A stretch of 64,000 nucleotides of DNA from the NCBI RefSeq assembly GCF_001190785.1, contig NZ_LGSS01000001.1, forward strand, positions 1 through 64,000, given 5' to 3'. The position numbers and the translations under genes were made by a program. The notes under the pieces were generated by a model that was given only the letters and a program-made list of their open reading frames with translations, had not been told where the DNA came from and did not search any database. Shown here piece after piece: positions 23,492 to 32,321 of this stretch. Each line of letters starts with the position of its first letter. Position 1 is the stretch's first letter. This DNA comes from Gottschalkia purinilytica. GTDB taxonomy: Bacteria > Bacillota > Clostridia > Tissierellales > Gottschalkiaceae.

Positions 23492-23848
23492 TTAAACCAA
23501 ATCTGCATTATCTATACATCTAGCAGCATAAGTAGCAAGTCTCGTTCCCTTTTTTCTATCAAATGTAGTTATAGCTTTTATAAGTCCTATAGTTCCTATT
23601 GAGATTAGGTCGTCAATTTCTCTACCAGTATTATTATACTTTTTTACTATGTGCGCAACTAACCTTAAATTTCTTTCTATTAGAACATTCTTTGCCTCTT
23701 CATCTCCTTTTTCATACAACATCAAATAGTAGTCCTCTTCTTCTTGTGATAATGGCTTTGGAAAAGAACTACTATTTGAAACATACCCTACTAATAATAA
23801 AAAAGGCTCTACAAAAAGTCCTAACCCTGCTAATAGTGTAGTTATCAT
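23492..23848 (-). CDS. sigK: SigK sporulation sigma factor, 5' part with pro-sequence (interrupted gene)
   Basis: Encodes the first 114 native residues, then DLV and a stop from element DNA. ATG at 23848 is nine bases after GGAGGTG; a frame-open ATG at 23866 overlaps that site. The N-terminus MITTLLAGLGLFVEPFLLLV is hydrophobic and resembles the membrane-anchoring pro-sequence of Bacillus pro-SigK, which C. difficile SigK lacks. Region 2 follows: LIERNLRLVAHIVKKYNN, DDLISIGTIGLIKAI and GTRLATYAARCI. Requires excision of the element to be completed and, by analogy, proteolysis (SpoIVFB) to be released. Confidence 0.94.
   Translation of the reverse strand: MITTLLAGLGLFVEPFLLLVGYVSNSSSFPKPLSQEEEDYYLMLYEKGDEEAKNVLIERNLRLVAHIVKKYNNTGREIDDLISIGTIGLIKAITTFDRKKGTRLATYAARCIDNADLV
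23506..23515 (-). repeat. Skin attachment core, sigK 5' side
   Basis: CATTATCTAT on the plus strand, in the sigK frame reading ATA GAT AAT G. It matches CATTACCTAT at 20006-20015 in 9 of 10 bases, in the same orientation, as needed for deletion of the intervening DNA. Confidence 0.75.
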
Positions 23849-23925
23849 TGAAACATACACCTCCAAGACATGAGCAATTATATTAAATTATATGAACATA
23901 TTAACTAATTTGTGCAAGTACCACT

Positions 23926-25620
23926 TTAATTTTTGTTTTCTTTAATTGTTTTAATATTTATTTTTTTAATTTCTTTAGCTATTTTATTGAATATTGGAAC
24001 TGCATTTGAACTTCCTGAATCTCCTTTTTCTATAAAAACAGTAATGACATATTTAGGGTTATTTTCCGGAAAATATCCAGCGAACCATGCATGAACTACT
24101 TTTTCTCCGTCAAGAGTAGCTTGTGCTGATCCCGTTTTTCCTCCTGCTCCATCTAAATATCTTTGATCTATCCCTTGAGCTGTTCCATTTTTAACTACTC
24201 CTTCTAAAGCCTTTCTTATTTGTAATGCAACCTTCTCAGAGATAATTCTTTCATCAGGATCTCTTTTTATTTTTTTTACATTATATCCTTCTTGTGTTAC
24301 ATAACTATCTACTATTGATAGATCTTTTTTTATCCCATTGTTAGCCAAAGTCACCATCATATTCGTTACTTGTAATGGAGTAGCCTCTATTTTACCTTGA
24401 CCTAATGATATATTTCCTATGGAAGGTCCTAAAAGATCTTTTCCTTTAGGTAATGCGCCTTTATTTTCATCATCTAACCCTATCTCAACTTTACTTCCAA
24501 ATCCTATGCGCTTTGCTGTATCTATTATTTTTTTAGCGCCTATCTTTTTACCTATCTGTATAAAAGTAGAATTACATGACTTATAAAAACCCTGTAAAAC
24601 ACTTATCTTACCATGGCCATCAGGTTTATTACACTTTATAACCACATTATCTATTTTTTCATACCCTTTACATATAATTTCATCATCTAATGAAATTATT
24701 CCTTCTTCTAAGCCTGCTATTAGAACTACTATCTTAAATATAGATCCTGGTGGATATGATAACTCTAAAGCTTTATTATAAAATCTTTGATCTTTTGTAC
24801 TTAATTCCTTTTCAATATTATTTAAGTTTATATTCGGTCTACTTGCCATTGCAACTATATCACCTGTCTCTACTTCTGAAACGACAACTGCACCATTTTT
24901 TTTCTGATCATCCAATATATCTTCTACCTTCTTTTGTATATAGTAATCGATTGTTAATTTTAGACTATTAGGTAGTCCTTGCATACTAGTTCTAACTTGT
25001 TCAGCATCAACTCCAGGTATAATCTTTTGTCTAGCATCTACAAATACAGACCTCTTTCCAAAACCAGGATCTACTTTTAATGGTTCATCATCAAAAGATT
25101 TCTCTATACCACTTATTCCCTTATTATCCTTCTTATTTACATATCCAACAACATGAGTAAGTAAATTTTCATTATTATTTCGTGATACTTTTTCCTCTAC
25201 TCTAACTTCTTTTATTGAACTTATCTCTTTCAAATCAATCTTCTTATTTTTTAACGATAATTCTATTACAGAATTATTACTATCAAGTAATTTCTTTAAT
25301 TCCCTATCTGAGTATCCTAGAGCCTTTTTTAATTTCTCTAGACTTTCTTTATTATCTAATATATCTCTTTTAAAAATAAATAAAGTTTTTTCTTTTTCTG
25401 TATTTGTAAGCTTTATGCCATTTTTATCATATATTATCCCTCTAGGTAAAGATACTTTTAAATCTTTTGTTTGTTGTTTAATTGCAAGATTTTTGTAATC
25501 CTCTCCATTTATTATCTGTATCCAAAATAGTCTGATTATAAGTAGTCCGAAAAAAACTATAATTACTTTTTTAAATAGAATACTTCTTCTAATCACATCG
25601 TTCATTCCATGTTTTTCCAT
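23926..25620 (-). CDS. Class B penicillin-binding protein, sporulation-associated
   Basis: 564 aa. TM segment at about residues 17-36, PBP dimerisation domain to about 215, and transpeptidase domain with S293-IFK (YPPGSIFK), S348-CN and KTGSAQ near 490. There is no PASTA domain, so it differs from vegetative SpoVD/PBP2x forms with PASTA tails. It forms D,D-crosslinks in peptidoglycan outside the membrane. The position next to sigK matches the PBP beside sigK in C. difficile, suggesting a cortex role. Start at 25620 after GGAGGTATTAATTT. Confidence 0.88.
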   Translation of the reverse strand: MEKHGMNDVIRRSILFKKVIIVFFGLLIIRLFWIQIINGEDYKNLAIKQQTKDLKVSLPRGIIYDKNGIKLTNTEKEKTLFIFKRDILDNKESLEKLKKALGYSDRELKKLLDSNNSVIELSLKNKKIDLKEISSIKEVRVEEKVSRNNNENLLTHVVGYVNKKDNKGISGIEKSFDDEPLKVDPGFGKRSVFVDARQKIIPGVDAEQVRTSMQGLPNSLKLTIDYYIQKKVEDILDDQKKNGAVVVSEVETGDIVAMASRPNINLNNIEKELSTKDQRFYNKALELSYPPGSIFKIVVLIAGLEEGIISLDDEIICKGYEKIDNVVIKCNKPDGHGKISVLQGFYKSCNSTFIQIGKKIGAKKIIDTAKRIGFGSKVEIGLDDENKGALPKGKDLLGPSIGNISLGQGKIEATPLQVTNMMVTLANNGIKKDLSIVDSYVTQEGYNVKKIKRDPDERIISEKVALQIRKALEGVVKNGTAQGIDQRYLDGAGGKTGSAQATLDGEKVVHAWFAGYFPENNPKYVITVFIEKGDSGSSNAVPIFNKIAKEIKKINIKTIKENKN

Positions 25621-25626
25621 AAATTA

Positions 25627-25680
25627 ATACCTCCACCCTAAGATTATAATAAAATTATTCCCAACTTAGAGTGAAGGTAT
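25627..25680 (-). terminator. Hairpin between U32 peptidase gene and PBP gene
   Basis: ATACCTcCACcCTAAG (25627 on) pairs with CTTAGaGTGaAGGTAT (ending 25680), an imperfect 14-bp stem with a long AT-rich loop. It lies just beyond the U32 stop in the leftward direction and is the probable end of that transcript. Confidence 0.5.
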
Positions 25681-25698
25681 TATAAATATTATTATTTT

Positions 25699-26931
25699 TT
25701 AATTATTTTCAATAGCCATTCTTAACATATCCCATTTTTCTACTGGATTATCCATTTTCATCTTTATTATTTGTTTAGGATGAGGCGCTACTTCTATTTC
25801 TTCACCTTTTTCATTCCACATTTTTTCTACTTTCTGAACAAAGTGTTCCTTATTAGGCCCAAATACCTCTATTTCATTACCTACAAATATTCTATTTCTC
25901 TGCTCTATAGTAGCTATGCCTGTACTTTCATCATAGTCTAATACAAGTCCTGCAAAATCATAAGTTCTTATATATGAACTTGTAGTATAGAGTTGTTCCT
26001 TATCATCTGGTTTTCCAAAATAAAATCCAGTTGTAAAGTCTCTATAACTAGCCTTTTTAATTTCTTCTAGCCATTTTTCACTTGGTTTATAATTTTCTGG
26101 ATCTTTTAAATATTCATCTATTAACATACGATATGCTCTCACAACTGTTGCTACATAATAAGGAGTCTTCATTCTTCCTTCTATCTTAAAGCTATGAATA
26201 CCCGACTCTATAAGTTCTGGTATATGTTTAAGCATGCATAAATCTTTTGAATTATATATATAAGTTCCTTTTTCATCTTCAACTATCGGATAATACTCTC
26301 CTGGTCTTTTTTCTTCAACAAGATAATATTTCCATCTACATGATTGAGCACACTCTCCTCTATTAGCATCTCTATGAGTCATGTAATTACTAAGTAAACA
26401 TCTTCCTGAATAAGATATACACATAGCTCCATGAACGAATGCTTCTATCTCCAATTCTTCTGGTGTCTTATCTATTATATCTTTTATTTCTTCAAGAGAT
26501 AATTCTCTAGCAACAACCACTCTTTTTACTCCTTGATCGTACCAAAATTTTGCAGTTTGGTAGTTAGTTGTATTCGCCTGTGTACTTAAGTGTATTTCCA
26601 TATCTTTCGTATTATCTTTTACTATAGAGAATATACCAGGATCAGCTACTAAGACCGCATCCACTCCTATGTTTTCTAATGTTTTAACATACTCTGACAA
26701 TCCAATTAAATCATCATTATGAGGAATTATATTCAATGTAACATATACTTTCTTATTTCTTTCATGAGCAAATTTTATACCTTCTTCCATCTCTTCTATT
26801 GTAAAGTTTTTAGCTGATGCTCTAAGACCAAAAGCTTCTCCTCCTAAATAAACTGCATCTGCTCCATAAGTTATAGCTATTTTTAATTTTTCTAAATCTC
26901 CTGCTGGTGCTAAAAGCTCCGGTTTTTTCAT
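25699..26931 (-). CDS. U32-family tRNA uridine hydroxylation protein (TrhP/YrrO type)
   Basis: 410 aa. It opens with PELLAPAGDLEKLKIAITYG and has VYVTLNIIPHN and the U32 signature EAFVHGAMCISYSGRCLLSN, followed by the Cys cluster GECAQSCRWKY that binds an Fe-S cluster in this family. U32 proteins of the YrrN/YrrO group make 5-hydroxyuridine at tRNA position 34 using prephenate-derived chemistry. The start overlaps the stop of trmR by one base (TAATG), and TrmR methylates the same hydroxyuridine, so the two enzymes act in sequence. Confidence 0.9.
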   Translation of the reverse strand: MKKPELLAPAGDLEKLKIAITYGADAVYLGGEAFGLRASAKNFTIEEMEEGIKFAHERNKKVYVTLNIIPHNDDLIGLSEYVKTLENIGVDAVLVADPGIFSIVKDNTKDMEIHLSTQANTTNYQTAKFWYDQGVKRVVVARELSLEEIKDIIDKTPEELEIEAFVHGAMCISYSGRCLLSNYMTHRDANRGECAQSCRWKYYLVEEKRPGEYYPIVEDEKGTYIYNSKDLCMLKHIPELIESGIHSFKIEGRMKTPYYVATVVRAYRMLIDEYLKDPENYKPSEKWLEEIKKASYRDFTTGFYFGKPDDKEQLYTTSSYIRTYDFAGLVLDYDESTGIATIEQRNRIFVGNEIEVFGPNKEHFVQKVEKMWNEKGEEIEVAPHPKQIIKMKMDNPVEKWDMLRMAIENN

Positions 26932-27584
26932 TATTTAACCTCCTTCTTATATGTAATTGCCACTCCATCTCCTATAGGTATTACACATGTTTCTAAAAAT
27001 TCATGATTTGATATATATTTTAAGTAATCTCTCATTCTCTTAACAATTGTCTTTTTTCTTCTTATAACTAACTCATCAGTAGCAACCATTCCTTTGAATA
27101 ATACATTATCAGATACTATTATTCCTCCATCATTTAAATTATCTATAAAGTAAGAAAAGAACTCCTTATATTTTCCTTTAGCTGCATCTAAAAATATAAG
27201 GTCAAATTTCTCATCTAGTTCTTTTAAAACTGTCTCCGCTTCACCTTTTAAAACTTCTATTTTATTTTCATACCCTTTATTCTTTATATTGCTCTTTGCA
27301 ATTTTTACCATATCTTCTTGTCTTTCTATAGTAATTATTCTACTATCATGATCCATACAACTAGCCATAGTAAGAGCAGAATATCCTATCGCTGTTCCTA
27401 TCTCTAAAACTCTCTTTGGTTTTTTCATCATTGTTAATACTTTTAATAACTGAGCAACTTCAGGATGCACTATAGGAACATTATTTTTATAAGCATATTC
27501 TTGTATTTCAAATAAAAAGTCTTCTTTTAGTGGTATAAGTCCTCTTATATATTCTTCTACATACTTAGCAGTTATATTACTCAA
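26931..27584 (-). CDS. trmR: tRNA 5-hydroxyuridine methyltransferase TrmR (YrrM)
   Basis: 217 aa, O-methyltransferase family 3 fold. The SAM site is RVLEIGTAIGYSALTMA (about residues 56-72); metal and substrate residues lie in DLIFLDAAKGKYKEFF and IVSDNVLFKG. It converts ho5U34 to mo5U34 in tRNAs. Coupling to the U32 gene reproduces the Bacillus yrrM-yrrN-yrrO arrangement. TTG start at 27584, seven bases after GGAGG. Confidence 0.88.
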   Translation of the reverse strand: MSNITAKYVEEYIRGLIPLKEDFLFEIQEYAYKNNVPIVHPEVAQLLKVLTMMKKPKRVLEIGTAIGYSALTMASCMDHDSRIITIERQEDMVKIAKSNIKNKGYENKIEVLKGEAETVLKELDEKFDLIFLDAAKGKYKEFFSYFIDNLNDGGIIVSDNVLFKGMVATDELVIRRKKTIVKRMRDYLKYISNHEFLETCVIPIGDGVAITYKKEVK

Positions 27585-27613
27585 TTTATATCCTCCTTAC
27601 TTATATTAATCAC

Positions 27614-27655
27614 AAAAATAATACGTGGATCATTTTTGTATCCACGCATTATTTT
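27614..27655 (-). terminator. Terminator downstream of mltG
   Basis: AATAATACGTGGAT pairs with ATCCACGCATTATT (one mismatch) around a short loop, with T-runs on both sides. It separates mltG from trmR. Confidence 0.7.
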
Positions 27656-27676
27656 AACCTAACTTATCTTTATATA

Positions 27677-28732
27677 TTAATTATTTTTTTGAGCCTTAAT
27701 ATGTTCTTCATAAGTTTTTGTAAAAGTATGACTTCCATCTTTATTAGCTACAAAAAATAGGTAATCTACATTAGCAGGATCAACTGCTGCCATTATTGAC
27801 TTTATCCCTGGTGATGCTATAGGGGAAGGTGGTAGTCCCCTATTTAAATATGTGTTATATTCAGATTTTATTTTTAAATCTTTATATGTTAATACTTCTT
27901 TTCTTTCACCTAATATATATTGGACTGTAGCACAAGACTCCAACATTATATTTTTCTTGAGTCTATTGTGAAACACCGCTGATACCATAGGTCTCTCCGA
28001 ATCAATCTTTGCTTCTCTTTCTATAATTGAAGCTAATGTTATAATTTTATTAGTATCAAGTCCTATTTGTTTTCCTTTATTTTTTATTTCATTTGTATAT
28101 ATTTTATTAAAATTATTCAACATTTTCTTTATTATTTCTTCTTCTGTGGCACCTTTATATATTTCATAAGTATCTGGATACAAAAAACCCTCTAATGAAG
28201 AATCTTGTGGAACTTCTTTTAAAAATTCATACTCCGATGAAAAGTTTGACACTTTCGAAGTTAAACTTAAAAATTTCTCCTTATTAACTATTCCTTGTTT
28301 ACTTAATTTTTCAGCAATTTGTTTTAATTCAAATCCTTCTGGTATAGTGAACTTGGTATCACTATTAGAAGCTCCTCCACTAATAAGTTCTTTCATAATT
28401 TGATCTTGATTCATTCCATTACTTAGTAAGTACACTCCTGCTTTGTATGATGAGTCTTTCTTCTCAAGCTTTGAAGTTATTCTAAAAATAAATTCATTTC
28501 TTATTAGTCCATTATCTTTTAAAATTTTTGCTATACTTTGTGTATTACTACCTTGTGGTATAGTTATAGATATTTTTTGTATATTTTCATTAGCAACTGC
28601 TAATTTTTGCCTATCTACATAATATTTACCCCCAACTATTCCTACTATCACAGCAATTGTTGAAGATATTATTGCGATCTTTTTTTTACTTATAGATTTT
28701 TTCTTATTTTCTTTGAAAAGAGTCCCAGACAT
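27677..28732 (-). CDS. mltG: Endolytic murein transglycosylase MltG (YceG/YrrL)
   Basis: 351 aa from ATG at 28732, eight bases after AGAGG. An in-frame ATG at 28756 has no ribosome site. It has an N-terminal TM segment (about 20-40), LysM-like subdomain (about 55-130), and YceG catalytic domain with the Glu in LASIIEREAK and the downstream NTYLNRGLPPSPIASPG motif. It cuts nascent glycan strands in the outer membrane face and sets strand length. Its place upstream of trmR matches Bacillus yrrL-yrrM. Confidence 0.93.
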   Translation of the reverse strand: MSGTLFKENKKKSISKKKIAIISSTIAVIVGIVGGKYYVDRQKLAVANENIQKISITIPQGSNTQSIAKILKDNGLIRNEFIFRITSKLEKKDSSYKAGVYLLSNGMNQDQIMKELISGGASNSDTKFTIPEGFELKQIAEKLSKQGIVNKEKFLSLTSKVSNFSSEYEFLKEVPQDSSLEGFLYPDTYEIYKGATEEEIIKKMLNNFNKIYTNEIKNKGKQIGLDTNKIITLASIIEREAKIDSERPMVSAVFHNRLKKNIMLESCATVQYILGERKEVLTYKDLKIKSEYNTYLNRGLPPSPIASPGIKSIMAAVDPANVDYLFFVANKDGSHTFTKTYEEHIKAQKNN

Positions 28733-28975
28733 AATAGTTTCCTCTCTAAAGTCCATTTTCTTAAATTATACAATTTTATCACTTTATTTACAAGGAATAA
28801 AATTATCTTTTTAGTTATTTAGAATATTTTGTGTAGATATCTCGAAAATTGTATGATATCGTTGAATAATCTAGACATAATGTAATCTAGAAATAAACTA
28901 ATTCTTATAAATTAAATATTAGAACTTTAATATTTACCTATATTTAAACTCCTATTTATCCATAATAAAAGTTAA

Positions 28976-29458
28976 TTATCTATTAGCATTTTTCATCACC
29001 TTATTATAAACATATATTGCGACATTTCCAAATACAGAAACTGCTATAAGCTCTCCTATCCCAATACTAATAGAAGTAATCAAGTAAGGAATGTTTAAAA
29101 AATAAGATACCCAAATTGAAACTATAAGTCCATTTAAAATTATAGGAGGTAAACTTCCTAGAACTTTATTTGGCATTTTACTTGTTATATAAGCTGCAAT
29201 TAAAGTTACTAAACTTCCACCTATTATGTCTATTGCCCCAAGTCCTGATACAGAAGCCAATATTATATTCGATATTATACATCCTACAAAAACTCCTGGT
29301 ATTGCAGCACTTTCTATTAAGGGTAATAAAGTCAGTCCTTCTGCTATTCTAATTTGTATATTGCCAAAAGCCAATGTTCCTAATGGAATTTCTAACAATA
29401 CTAATATCACATATATAGCTGCTATAGCACTAGCCTTTGTTATAAATTTGGTGTTCAA
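28976..29458 (-). CDS. queT: QueT-family ECF transporter S component
   Basis: 160 aa from TTG at 29458, nine bases after AGAGGGTG; a GTG at 29470 sits inside that ribosome site. It has five to six TM helices. LAFGNIQIRIAEGLTLLPLI and IGIGELIAVSVFGNVAIYVY are characteristic of QueT (DUF988), the substrate-binding subunit for queuosine precursors that works with a shared ECF energising module. I see no preQ1 riboswitch in the 80 bp upstream. The ECF AT module is not in the window. Confidence 0.85.
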   Translation of the reverse strand: MNTKFITKASAIAAIYVILVLLEIPLGTLAFGNIQIRIAEGLTLLPLIESAAIPGVFVGCIISNIILASVSGLGAIDIIGGSLVTLIAAYITSKMPNKVLGSLPPIILNGLIVSIWVSYFLNIPYLITSISIGIGELIAVSVFGNVAIYVYNKVMKNANR

Positions 29459-29537
29459 TTTAGTCTTCACCCTCTCTAGTTTTAATTTAATATAATATTA
29501 TTATTAATACTTTTAAAAACTTTTATTAAAAACAATT

Positions 29538-29569
29538 AAATAAGTCGTAGTAATTACTACGACTTATTT
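29538..29569 (-). terminator. Terminator of the RNase J gene
   Basis: AAATAAGTCGTAGTAA (29538-29553) and its exact complement (29554-29569) form a 16-bp palindromic stem, flanked by A/T runs on both sides. It lies 6 bp beyond the RNase J stop. Confidence 0.85.
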
Positions 29570-29575
29570 TTGTTT

Positions 29576-31240
29576 TTAAACTTCCATAATTATTGGAAGT
29601 ATCATTGGATTTCTTTTTATCTTTTCACACAAGAAGTTTCTTAAAGCATCTCTTATACTAGACTTTAAAGTTGCCCAATCTGTTATATGATTTTTTTCAC
29701 ATTCTATCAAAACATTCCTAACAACCTTTTTAGCTTCTTCCATTAAATCCTCTGACTCTCTTACATATACAAATCCTCTTGAAACTATATCTGGTCCTGC
29801 TACGACACTTCCATCTTCTTTACTAATAGTTACTACTACTACTATTAGTCCATCTTCTGATAGATGTTTTCTATCTCTTAAAACTATGTTTCCTACATCT
29901 CCTACTCCCAGTCCATCAACTAGAATATTTCCTGCTGGAACAGTACCTGTTATACTTCCTTTATCTTTAGTAAATTCAATTATAGATCCATTCTCAGCTA
30001 CAAATATATTTTCCTTAGGCATTCCTAATTCTTGGGCCAATTTAGAGTGTTGTTTTAAATGTCTATATTCTCCATGAACTGGTATAAAGAATTTGGGCTT
30101 TAGTAGACTATGCATTAGCTTTAATTCTTCTTGACAAGCATGACCTGAAACATGTACATCAGCTAATGCTTCATATATGACGTTTGCTCCTTTTTTGAAT
30201 AACTGATTTATAACCTTAGCAACAGTTTTTTCATTTCCAGGGATTGGAGTAGCGGATATAATAACTAAGTCCCCTGGCATTAAATCCATTTTCTTATGGT
30301 CAGATGAAGCTATTCTAGCTAATGCCGACATAGGCTCTCCTTGACTACCAGTAGTTATTACTACTATTTTATTGTCTGGATATTTCTTAATGTCATTAAT
30401 GTCTATTAACGTTCCTTCTGGTATACTAAGATAACCTAACTCCGTTGCCACATTAACTACATTCACCATACTTCTACCTGACACAGCTACTTTTCTGTTA
30501 AATAATACTGCTGAATTTATTATTTGTTGTACTCTATGGATATTAGAAGCAAAAGTAGCTACTATAATTCTTTGCTTAGCCGTTAGAAATATATCATTAA
30601 ATGTATCCCCTACAGTTTTTTCCGACATAGTATATCCTGGTCTTTCAACATTAGTACTATCAGCTAATAATACTAATACCCCTTTTTTGCCTAACTCTGC
30701 AAGCTTATGAAAATCCATAACCTCACCATTTATAGGAGTATAGTCTATTTTAAAGTCACCAGTATGAAGTATTGTTCCTACTGGAGTATTAATAGCAATA
30801 GCCACAGAATCTGGTATACTATGACTAGTTCTTATAAATTCTAGTGTAAATACTCCTGTTTTTATAGTTTGGGATGGTTTCACTACATTAAGCTTAACAT
30901 TGTTAATATCATGCTCTTTTAATTTATTTTCTATTAGACCTAGTGTTAACTTAGTTCCATATATAGGAACATTTAGCTTTTTAAGCACATAAGGAAGTGC
31001 TCCTACATGGTCCTCATGTCCATGAGTCAATACAATTGCTTTAACTTTTTCTCGGTTTTTTAATAGATAAGTTATATCTGGTATAACAACATCTATACCT
31101 AACATCTCATCTTCTGGAAATATGAGACCACAGTCAATAACAATGATTTCGTCATTATACTCTATAACTGTAATATTCTTTCCTATTTCATATAGTCCAC
31201 CGAGCGGAATTATTTTTAATTTCGGCTGTTTCTTTGACAC
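29576..31240 (-). CDS. rnj: Ribonuclease J
   Basis: 554 aa. Metallo-beta-lactamase domain with the zinc motif LTHGHEDHVGALPY (about residues 74-87), HTGDFKIDY, the beta-CASP segment with VIITTGSQGEP-like VVITTGSQGEPMSA and FIPVHGEYRHL, then the C-terminal domain ending IKRNPMILPII. It is a 5'-3' exo/endoribonuclease of mRNA decay and 16S rRNA maturation. GTG start at 31240, nine bases after GGAG. Only one rnj gene is in view, so RNase J1 or J2 cannot be told apart. Confidence 0.95.
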   Translation of the reverse strand: MSKKQPKLKIIPLGGLYEIGKNITVIEYNDEIIVIDCGLIFPEDEMLGIDVVIPDITYLLKNREKVKAIVLTHGHEDHVGALPYVLKKLNVPIYGTKLTLGLIENKLKEHDINNVKLNVVKPSQTIKTGVFTLEFIRTSHSIPDSVAIAINTPVGTILHTGDFKIDYTPINGEVMDFHKLAELGKKGVLVLLADSTNVERPGYTMSEKTVGDTFNDIFLTAKQRIIVATFASNIHRVQQIINSAVLFNRKVAVSGRSMVNVVNVATELGYLSIPEGTLIDINDIKKYPDNKIVVITTGSQGEPMSALARIASSDHKKMDLMPGDLVIISATPIPGNEKTVAKVINQLFKKGANVIYEALADVHVSGHACQEELKLMHSLLKPKFFIPVHGEYRHLKQHSKLAQELGMPKENIFVAENGSIIEFTKDKGSITGTVPAGNILVDGLGVGDVGNIVLRDRKHLSEDGLIVVVVTISKEDGSVVAGPDIVSRGFVYVRESEDLMEEAKKVVRNVLIECEKNHITDWATLKSSIRDALRNFLCEKIKRNPMILPIIMEV

Positions 31241-31481
31241 CTTATCACGCTCCTATCTTCTATTATTCCACGCATATCATTTAATTAGATATATTTTCTT
31301 GTATATCTGCAATATGGATTCATTCACTAATATTTATCTCATTTAAATTCCACTCAACATTTAGTTGAAAATTAGCTTTAATGTTATTTTATCCATAAAG
31401 TAGTTTTTACATAGATTATTTCTATTACTTTTTTATACTAGGTCTATAGTATAGTCTAATTTTAAAGATATATATAACAAA

Positions 31482-31511
31482 AAAATAAATCCCATTAATG
31501 GGATTTATTTT
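31482..31511 (-). terminator. Terminator overlapping the Fur-family gene stop
   Basis: AAAATAAATCCCATT (31482-31496) and its complement (31497-31511) make a perfect 15-bp palindrome. The right arm encodes the last codons of the Fur-family gene and the stop codon lies in the stem. Confidence 0.8.
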
Positions 31512-31947
31512 GACAATCTTTACAGTATCCAAAGAATTTTACGTTATGATCAACTATTTTAAATTCCCCTTCTCTCTCTATTTCTAACTCGAGGTTTTCT
31601 AATAAATCTAATTTTACTTCAAACACCGTTCCACATTCTACACATATAAGGTGGTGATGTTGATGATCCTCAGAGCTAGTATTCAACTCGTATCTACTAC
31701 ACCCATCATCGAAATTAAGTTTATATATAATATTTAATTGTTCTAAAAGTTGCAATGTCCTATAAACAGTAGCCAATCCTATATCTGGATATTTGTCTCT
31801 AACGCTATCATATATTTCTTCTGGACTCAAATGTCCACTTTGATTTTCTAAAAACACGTCTAATATAGCTTTTCTTTGAACTGTCAGTTTATAACCTTTT
31901 TCCTTTAATTTATCTTTCAAACTTTCCAAAAGTTTTTCTTTTTCCAT
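31495..31947 (-). CDS. Fur-family metal/peroxide regulator
   Basis: 150 aa from ATG at 31947, preceded by GGTGGGATAT; a longer frame from 32001 lacks a ribosome site. The winged HTH (about residues 15-85) has the helix LATVYRTLQLLEQLNII, and the regulatory sites are EDHQHHHLICVECGTVFEV (metal ligands and first CxxC) and CKDCQ (second CxxC, structural Zn). Family members bind Fe, Zn or Mn, or sense peroxide. I cannot decide between Fur, Zur and PerR; the two CxxC motifs fit any of them. Confidence 0.88.
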   Translation of the reverse strand: MEKEKLLESLKDKLKEKGYKLTVQRKAILDVFLENQSGHLSPEEIYDSVRDKYPDIGLATVYRTLQLLEQLNIIYKLNFDDGCSRYELNTSSEDHQHHHLICVECGTVFEVKLDLLENLELEIEREGEFKIVDHNVKFFGYCKDCQNKSH

Positions 31948-32050
31948 ATATCCCACCTGCTCTGTGCTTTCTAAATATAGTCTATCAATTATTCTATACA
32001 AAAGTCAATAAATAAAACTTTTTCTTAAATTTACTAAACTATATTAATCA

Positions 32051-32308
32051 TTATATGATTTCGTCTACAATAGCTTCATATGCAGCTACAACATCATCAA
32101 ATTCATCTTTGTCTTCTATGTTAGTTAGTATTAACTCTCCATTCTCATCATATTCTACTTTTAAAATATATGCTTCTTCATCTTCTTCAGATAATGGATA
32201 CAAGACAGCATATTCATTTTCCTCTACATCAAAAGTAGCTATAACTTCAAAATCTTGCTCTACACCTTCTTCATCTATTAGGCTTATTATATTATTTTCG
32301 TTATCCAT
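32051..32308 (-). CDS. DUF1292 protein (YrzB family)
   Basis: 85 aa, very acidic (VEENEYAVLYPLSEEDEEAYIL). It matches the small DUF1292 family that is conserved beside ruvX and ireB in Firmicutes (Bacillus yrzB). Function unknown. Start at 32308 after GAGGAGATATAT, 13 bp after ruvX, so it is translated from the ruvX transcript. Confidence 0.88.
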   Translation of the reverse strand: MDNENNIISLIDEEGVEQDFEVIATFDVEENEYAVLYPLSEEDEEAYILKVEYDENGELILTNIEDKDEFDDVVAAYEAIVDEII

Positions 32309-32321
32309 ATATATATCTCCT

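Larger units (their letters stand above)
20006..23510. mobile_element. Skin-type element interrupting sigK (3,500 bp)
   Basis: The element lies between the two sigK parts, which are in the same orientation 3.5 kb apart. It carries a large serine recombinase pointing out toward the sigK 5' part, a 57-aa ORF, a zinc-ribbon gene and a YhaM-like gene. Its ends are marked by CATTACCTAT (20006-20015) and CATTATCTAT (23506-23515), offset by exactly 3,500 bp. Excision restores one 234-codon reading frame. Known skin elements in Bacillus subtilis and Clostridioides difficile are remnant prophages several times larger and are removed only in the mother cell. This one is unusually small. Confidence 0.93.

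Noticed and set aside
29459-29537. preQ1 riboswitch upstream of the queT-like gene
   Set aside because: No pseudoknot-like C-rich loop and A-rich tail could be found; the short leader is AT-rich and unremarkable.
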